Positions 7,847-13,062 of a stretch of 13,062 nt of DNA are shown in pieces. The notes below the pieces were generated by a model. The model ran no database searches and was not told where the DNA came from. It saw only the letters and a program-made list of their open reading frames with translations. The position numbers and the translations under genes were made by a program. The DNA comes from Porogramme epimiltina (taxonomy: Eukaryota > Basidiomycota > Agaricomycetes > Polyporales > Polyporaceae): contig FTLJ01001284.1 of NCBI GenBank assembly GCA_900155495.1, forward strand, positions 1-13,062. Direction: 5' to 3'. Numbering within the stretch: the first letter of the stretch is position 1; each line of letters opens with the position of its first letter.

Positions 7847-10800
7847 ATGCCACCCAAACCACCGCCTAATAAACCGAAACCCACTCTCTCCAAGTCGCGT
7901 GCGCTCGTGCCCGTCGGGCCCCGCGAGGTCTTCAAGAAGCACGCCGGCCGTGAACGCGACGCGAACGGCCACAAGCCCCTCACCGCCCGCGCCCTCGTCC
8001 TCCGCAATGGCAAGCACGGCGCCATGGGCACCGGCGAGGTCGTCCTCGCCTCCAGGATGAGCGGGCGAGAGAAGCTGGATCTGCTCGCCGGTGCGTGTGT
8101 CTGGCGTGATGATAGACGCGTCCTCGGCTTGCGAATTTGATCACCACAGAGGATCTCATGCGGCAAGCGGTTACCGCGCCGTTCAAGCTCGATATCTGCC
8201 TCAAGATTGCCGATTCGCAGCTGAGTGGTTAGTGTCGCCTCTTCTTTCGCGTGCACCCGGTCTGGTTCGAGCGTGCAGCCCATAGCCTACCTCGACGAGA
8301 TCAGCTCTCTGCAAGACGTCGAGTTCCTACACGACCGGCTCAGGTCGCTCATCGCGTCCCACACCAGCGTACTGCGGTTGAAAGAAAGCACTGGACCGAA
8401 CAAAACGCGCGATCACACCGCGTCTACTCTATCTAGCCAGTATGTCCTTTTTCACGATGATTTGTGGGGGTGGAGGTCAGAGAGTGCTGCAACAAGTCAG
8501 TGTGGGCAACCGAGGCGTTGCATATTGCGTATCCCTGTGTCCAAATGGCTTGGATCACGGTTGCGTGACTGCAGACGAGAAGGAGACCACCCGAGGTCAC
8601 AAGACAACACGGAGCATGCTCAAGGGCGGTTGTGTGCCCAAGAGCTGAGCATGAGATATCGCGGCTAACGTCGCTTTGAGCTTCGCTAATTGAGCAGGAT
8701 TAAGCGAAAGGGCCGGATGCGACTTTCCATAATGGACGCCTGAAGAACACCAGTTCTATCCTGAGCATGCAAAAGTAGTTGCCTGCGTTGGTAACATGTC
8801 TGGCCTCTCCCCTTGTCGTCAAGGATGCTCCTCCGTGATCGTACTGCACAACTAACGTTTATCCTGCGCGCACAGCATCCACAACATGTACATGATGGCC
8901 TCTGGCTGGCGCGTCGTTGGTGACATCATCCGGGACCTCATTGACGACGGTCTCGACGACACGATCATCAAGTCGCAGCTCGCATCCGAAGATCGCCTGC
9001 GAAACCAGTTTCTAGTGCTGTATGATACTGTTAACGTCTTAGTTCAGGCCGGGCAGGCGAACTTTGCCATTCTCGCTTCTTATTCGAGTAAGTGCCTGAC
9101 TTCTATTCCTTGAATATCGGCTAATATCACATGATAGGACACTACAGCCAGTATTTCGAGAGGAAGCAGGATCCGGATACCGGCGAATGGGAATTCGCCT
9201 TCGATTGGGCCAAGCTCAAGCCCATCCACAAATCATTCCTGGATTCACTCATCGTTGAGCTATGTTTGCCAAACTCGCGGATCCCTAAACAAGTTCTCTA
9301 TCAACTTCTTCATGAGGCTATGGAAGAATCGCCGAAGGATGCAAAACAATTCTCGCAAGCTGTATGGGATGCCGTGGGAGATCTATCGGTAGGTAGCCGT
9401 TTCAGGGGACGTCTATGTAGTATGATAATCGTGTCGCTCACTACGATGTGGAACGCACGCGTGAAACGTCCAGACCATCGTCGAGCTGCAGTCCATGCTT
9501 GAAGGAGCGCTGCGTCTGGTGGGCGACAAGTGGCAGACCGAACCTCGCCAGCTGCCGGAGTCATACGAGGCCTGGATTGATGCTCAACTGTTCTCGAAAG
9601 AAGCCTCAGACCGTTGGTTGACCTTCGCAGACTTAGTCTATCCAACGGAAAAGACACAGAAGAAAGCCACATTGACCACTTTGTGGGCGAAAGTCAAGGA
9701 GGTTCGTCATCCGCACGCCCACACGTCCACATGCCATATCATGACTCACAACCCCCGCAGAACTATCTGAATACGTGTGGAAAGACCCCCGATCAGCTCT
9801 GGGGCATCGATGACATTCGCAATATCAAACCCTCGTGGCACGGCTCCCCGGGCGCGCGTAAGAACGGTGGGGACGACGCACCCCCCGCAGACTCGAACAG
9901 GCGCAACGGTGGCAAATCAAAGCAGCTCGCGATCACGAACGGCGACGAGAGCGACGGCTCGATGCCCTCTCTGCAGACGGTCTCAGACTCTTCCGACGAA
10001 GAAGATGGCGACGATGACGAGTATGACGACGAAGAAGGCAGTGACAGCGACGGCTCCAACGACGGCTACGACACGGACGAGGAGGACGAGCTTAGGGATC
10101 TGCTTCGTGAGGCGATGGATACGGCCGTCGCATCGTCGGACTTTTACAACATGAATGGTCCTGCTCCAGAATTCGATGCGTTAGCGGAGGATCGCAAGGG
10201 CAACCCCTTCTTGAAACTGCTGGGGTCTCTGAGAGGTACGATATTTTTTAACCGGGTACGGACGATACTCATATGTCACATCGTCATAGGTCGCATGTTC
10301 TCAGCCAGTGCGACGCTCAACACCGCAACTCGGACCGAACCACGTCAACCGTACAAGAACAAGAAGCCGATGTCTGCCCCGTCGTCTTCTGCGAAGGCAG
10401 CATCTGGTACTTCCAAACCCGCTGCAGCAGGGAAGACAGGTCAGTCTCACGTGCGCATACGGTGACTTTCCTGACGTATCGGCACATAGGTCCCCAGCGC
10501 CCCCATCAGACCACTGTGGAGGAGGTCGACGACGAAGATGCTCCTTCAAGCTCGGTGAAGAAGAAGAAAAAGAAGCCGAAGAAGAAGAAGAAGCCCGCTG
10601 CTGCAAACGGCGGCGACTCTGCCGCACCGACGAGTCCCGTCCCAGCCCCCGCTACTATACCCACACCGGCGCCCGCGACTCCTGCTTCTGCGGCACCTCC
10701 GTCTCCGAAAGTGCAGAAGAAGACCCCCGCGAAGCCCAAGTCCGCGCCCACGCCCACCAAGGCAGTCCCGCCCCGTGCGTCAGCCAACAGCTCGACGACG

Positions 10801-11600
10801 ACGCTGCCGTTCGGGGGCTCGACGGCGTCGCTGCCACTCACGACCGAGCAGACGGCGCAGTCCGCGCACAAGTACATCAAGGAGGAGGGCCTCGCGGAGC
10901 GCAAGGCCAAGGTGAAGACGCGCGGCGCGGCGGGGCTCGATGCGATCCCCGAGAAGGAGAAGGTCGGGAAGACGAAGCGGCTGTGGAGCAAGTTCACGCG
11001 CAAGGGCAGGGGGGACGAGAAGCGGGACGAGGAGGAGGAGGAGAGCGACAGCGAGGATGAGAAGAAGGACAGCATCAAGTCACGCTGGGCGGGTTTGAGC
11101 CGGCGCACGACGTCGCTGATGCACCAGCTGCTGCGGACGTCCGAGGACAAGACGCAGGGTATGGCGGATATGCGCTGGGAGCGCTTCGTGAAGGTTTGTG
11201 AGCGCGCAAAGTTGGGAGGTAACAAACAGCTAACGAGATACGGATTCGTAGCTTCTCGAAGACCTCGGCTTTACTTACGAACCCGGCATGGCTGGCTCAC
11301 GGGTGAGATTTTACCCTCCCAACCCCAAGGACAGGGTGAGTTCTGTGCTCTCGGCGGATGGTCTACGTAGGGCATTGCTAACTTTTGTTCGCCGCGCTTA
11401 CGTAGCCTATTTCATTCCATAAACGTATGTTGTATTACACTACGTCCGCGATCTCCAACTCACTCGTCTTCGCAGCACATCCCGACCCCACGATTCACCC
11501 GATGAAATTGAAGGATTACGCGAAGCAATTGAAAGCGTACTACGGATGGAAGCCAGAGGAGTTCTTGAAGGCGACGCAAGAAAATGCGTATGACGACTAG
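7847..11600 (+). CDS. 907-aa protein with acidic and polylysine tracts and a C-terminal HicA-like domain
   Basis: Twelve exons join in phase: 7847-8090, 8150-8227, 8286-8439, 8876-9087, 9138-9388, 9474-9701, 9761-10235, 10290-10439, 10490-11193, 11252-11335, 11406-11424, 11476-11600. Residues 1-60 are Pro/Lys/Arg-rich. Residues 80-420 look mainly helical and unfamiliar (landmarks SGWRVVGDIIRDL, DQLWGIDDIRNIKPSWH). An Asp/Glu/Ser tract fills about 450-500. A polylysine tract (about 621-633) resembles a nuclear-localisation signal, and Pro/Ala/Thr-rich linkers follow. Residues about 826-897 resemble HicA (alpha-beta-beta-beta-alpha): RWERFVKLLEDLGF, the GSRVRFYPP strand, ISFHKPHPDP, then KLKDYAKQLKAYYGW. 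HicA toxins carry Gly-Ser-His at the active site; here it reads G847-S848-R849, so RNase activity is doubtful. From memory, ascomycete 'ipa proteins' have a similar tail; that link is unverified. Its likely role is nuclear, perhaps RNA-binding, by inference. The ATG at 7847 follows a CT-rich leader. Confidence 0.85.
8440..8875 (+). other. Unusually long intron (436 nt) with a stem-loop
   Basis: The third intron of the HicA-like-domain gene runs from a GTATGT donor to a CACAG acceptor, with a CTAAC branch site near 8852. The gene's other introns are 50-85 nt. Inside, ATGCTCA (8616-8622) pairs with TGAGCAT (8646-8652), enclosing GGGC (8624-8627) and GCCC (8636-8639) around an 8-nt loop. No in-frame coding exon is needed, since phase is kept without one. 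It could host an intronic RNA, but clear snoRNA C/D boxes were not found. Confidence 0.6.
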
Positions 11601-12162
11601 GTGTCTGAGTGTCTCGTGTGCCGTTGGCTCTTTTGTGTACGTTCGCCGGCGTGTATGTCGTACCTCCATGTGTATTCCCCTTGTTTTGTCATCATCACCA
11701 ACGCAAATGGTCAACTTTGTATCGTTTCCCCTGGATATTCGTCGAGACGCTCAGTGCGTTATCTGTGTAAGAATAGTCGGGGCCGCAGACATCTGCGAGC
11801 ACGGCGTTCTATTGGAGCCTCTGGCGGGGCCGTTGGTGGAGTGACCGCGCGTAGCACAGGACAACGTATGTGGGTATAGTAGAATGGAAATGTTCTACTT
11901 AAGACATAATATACATGAAAACGCACAGGCTCTACCCGACACTCGGCCGCCACCTCGCGCGCGTTGTCTGAGGTCATCAGAAAATGAGATAGACGGGAAG
12001 GAAGAAATTCGGCGCATGTTGGTTTCCCTCCGCATGGACGCGCGAGGTACTTATCCCGAGGACCACGAAAAGGTCTGCGCCAGGACGAGCGGCGCGCGAG
12101 GGCGCCGCTCGCCCTCCCCCGGGACGCACCTTTGTTTTATGAGACAGCCCCAAGTTGAACTG
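11601..12162. other. 3' flank of the HicA-like-domain gene, no gene recognised
   Basis: The first 250 nt or so are T-rich and non-repetitive and probably hold the 3' untranslated region and poly(A) site. A small inverted repeat lies at 11878-11884 / 11893-11899 (AGTAGAA / TTCTACT). A strong GC hairpin lies further on at 12086-12111. Open frames here have no recognisable motif. Confidence 0.5.
12086..12111. repeat. 10-bp perfect GC-rich inverted repeat
   Basis: CGAGCGGCGC at 12086-12095 is the exact reverse complement of GCGCCGCTCG at 12102-12111, with a 6-nt loop. It could form a stable hairpin in DNA or RNA. It sits between the 3' end of the last gene and the start of the repeat arrays. No U-tract suggests a Pol III or bacterial-type terminator. 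Confidence 0.7.
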
Positions 12163-12310
12163 TGTCGCCAAAGAGAGCAGAGGGGCGTCGCCTGAGAGCG
12201 TAAAGTTGCCTGAGAGTCTAGGGTCGCCATAGAGTCGCCAGAGGGTCGCCAGAGGGTCGCCAAAGAGTCGCCAGAGGGTCGCCGAAGGGTCGCCGAAGGA
12301 TCGTCGGAGC
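12163..12310. repeat. 11-bp tandem repeat array (GTCGCC-based)
   Basis: From 12223 to 12299 there are seven head-to-tail 11-nt units beginning GTCGCC (for example GTCGCCAGAGG at 12234, 12245 and 12267), followed by one degenerate unit at 12300-12310. Diverged copies occur upstream at 12163-12173 and 12187-12197, and a further one near 12205. Because 11 is not a multiple of 3, any reading frame through it repeats every 33 nt; the open minus frames here are a by-product. Confidence 0.9.
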
Positions 12311-13062
12311 GAGCTCGCCAAGAAGAGTACGTCGCCCAGAACCAAGACGAAATACACGAAAAGAGAAATGGAAAGGGAGACGGGAACGGAGAAGGGGGAT
12401 GTGAAGGGGAGGGGAGGAGATGGAGATGGGGGGGAGAGGGAGAGCGCATAAGCGCACGAAACCATTGAGACTCGGACACGGGAATGGGGAGAGGAGATGA
12501 GGGAGGGGGACCCCGGCCGGGGGGAGGAGAGATGAGATGATGTGGGGGAGGAGGGGGGAGGGAGAAAAGCGTCCATGAGCGCACGAAACCAGAGACTGAG
12601 ACGTGGGATGGGGTGAGGATGGGGATGAGGACGGGGATGAGGATGGGGACGGGGATGGGGATGAGGATGATGGGATGGGATGGGATGGGATGAGAGACGA
12701 TTGTCGGGGGAGGCGATTGTCGAAGGAAACGATGGTCGAGAGAGAGATGTGGGGGGTAGGGAGAGGAGGAGGGAAAAGACGGTGGTTGGGGAGGAGGAGA
12801 CGGGGGACGGGGATGATGTGGGGTGGGAGGGATGAGGGAGAGGGAAGGAGGGAAAGCGTCCATGAGCGCATGAAACCAGAGCCTGAGACGGGGGGTGGGG
12901 AGGAGGATGATGAGGATGAGGACGGGGATGGGGACGGGGATGAGGATGGGGATGGGGAAGGGGGTGATGATGATGAGATGAGACGAGAGACGATTGTCGA
13001 GGGAAGCGATTGTCGGGGGAAGCGATTGTCGAAGGAAACGATGATAGAGAGGGGGATGGGGG
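12311..13062. repeat. Purine/G-rich satellite with units of about 290 bp
   Basis: The block GCGTCCATGAGCGC followed by a GAAACCAGAG segment starts at 12569 and again at 12856 (period 287). A diverged, shorter copy starts at 12444. Each full unit then has GATGAG/GGGGAT-type simple repeats and ends with a short sub-array built on CGATTGTCG (about 12697-12745 and 12990-13045; offset 293). The plus strand is almost all purine, with many GGGG runs close together. The array continues to the window edge, so its full length is unknown. Confidence 0.88.

Noticed and set aside
8440..8875. Extra coding exon or box C/D snoRNA in the long intron
   Set aside because: Flanking exons join in phase without an extra exon. 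GATGAT and CTGA fragments are present, but not with proper box C/D spacing and terminal stem.
9761..9810. A possible one-base frameshift: an adjacent frame reads a natural-looking LSEYVWKDP before the DQLWGIDD segment
   Set aside because: The donor at 9702 and acceptor ending at 9760 keep phase directly into the DQLWGIDD frame without any indel, so a frameshift is not needed. Only a homologue alignment could reopen this.
11977..12871. Minus-strand frames of 199-270 aa across the repeat arrays
   Set aside because: They translate tandem and purine-rich repeats into Pro/Ser-rich or periodic Trp-Arg-Pro strings. There are no domains, splice-supported continuation or promoter.
1..13062. tRNA, rRNA or snRNA genes, CRISPR arrays and transposon coding regions
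   Set aside because: I scanned both strands for T-loop GTTCRA motifs, known snRNA starts, regularly spaced direct repeats with unique spacers, and transposase or reverse-transcriptase motifs. None gave a convincing hit by eye.

Overview
The window looks like nuclear DNA of a filamentous basidiomycete, most likely an Agaricomycete. The genes are GC-rich and cut by many short introns (about 50-85 nt) with GTRNGT-type donors, CTRAY-like branch sites and YAG acceptors, and they have pyrimidine-rich leaders. I rebuilt four protein genes by hand from splice signals and reading phase. In all four, every exon junction keeps frame. No tRNA, rRNA, CRISPR array, transposase or bacterial-type operon was recognised.

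Layout from left to right. Positions 1-1088 (minus strand) hold the 5' two-thirds of an Ap4A phosphorylase / ATP adenylyltransferase gene that runs off the left edge. Positions 1089-2345 are intergenic. Positions 2346-3026 (minus) hold a four-exon gene for a 155-aa multi-pass membrane protein of a fungus-specific uncharacterised family, probably DUF7727. Positions 3027-5232 contain no recognisable gene. They do contain a CRE-like palindrome and, near 4771-4861, a CCAAT / TGACTCA / TATA cluster spaced like a minus-strand promoter. Positions 5326-7292 (minus) hold a five-exon gene for a single-pass membrane protein of about 530 aa, with an N-terminal beta-rich extracellular-type domain, a Ser/Thr/Asn-rich stalk and a Ser-rich cytoplasmic tail. 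Its fourth intron carries a striking 18-bp inverted repeat. Positions 7293-7846 are a divergent promoter region with a CCAAT box. Positions 7847-11600 (plus) hold a twelve-exon gene for a 907-aa protein with an acidic tract, a polylysine nuclear-localisation-like tract and a C-terminal HicA-like domain. From about 12163 to the window end there is an 11-bp tandem array followed by a purine/G-rich satellite with units of about 290 bp.

The four genes do not form an obvious pathway. The Ap4A phosphorylase is housekeeping nucleotide metabolism, two genes encode membrane proteins, and the fourth encodes a probably nuclear protein of unknown role. The most interesting observations are the HicA-like domain that appears to have lost the catalytic histidine, the intronic inverted repeat that pairs perfectly only in the sense RNA, a probable 72-nt intron at the end of the membrane-protein gene that would change its C-terminus, and a promoter-like cluster with no visible gene behind it. 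I did not find a clear new multi-gene system.
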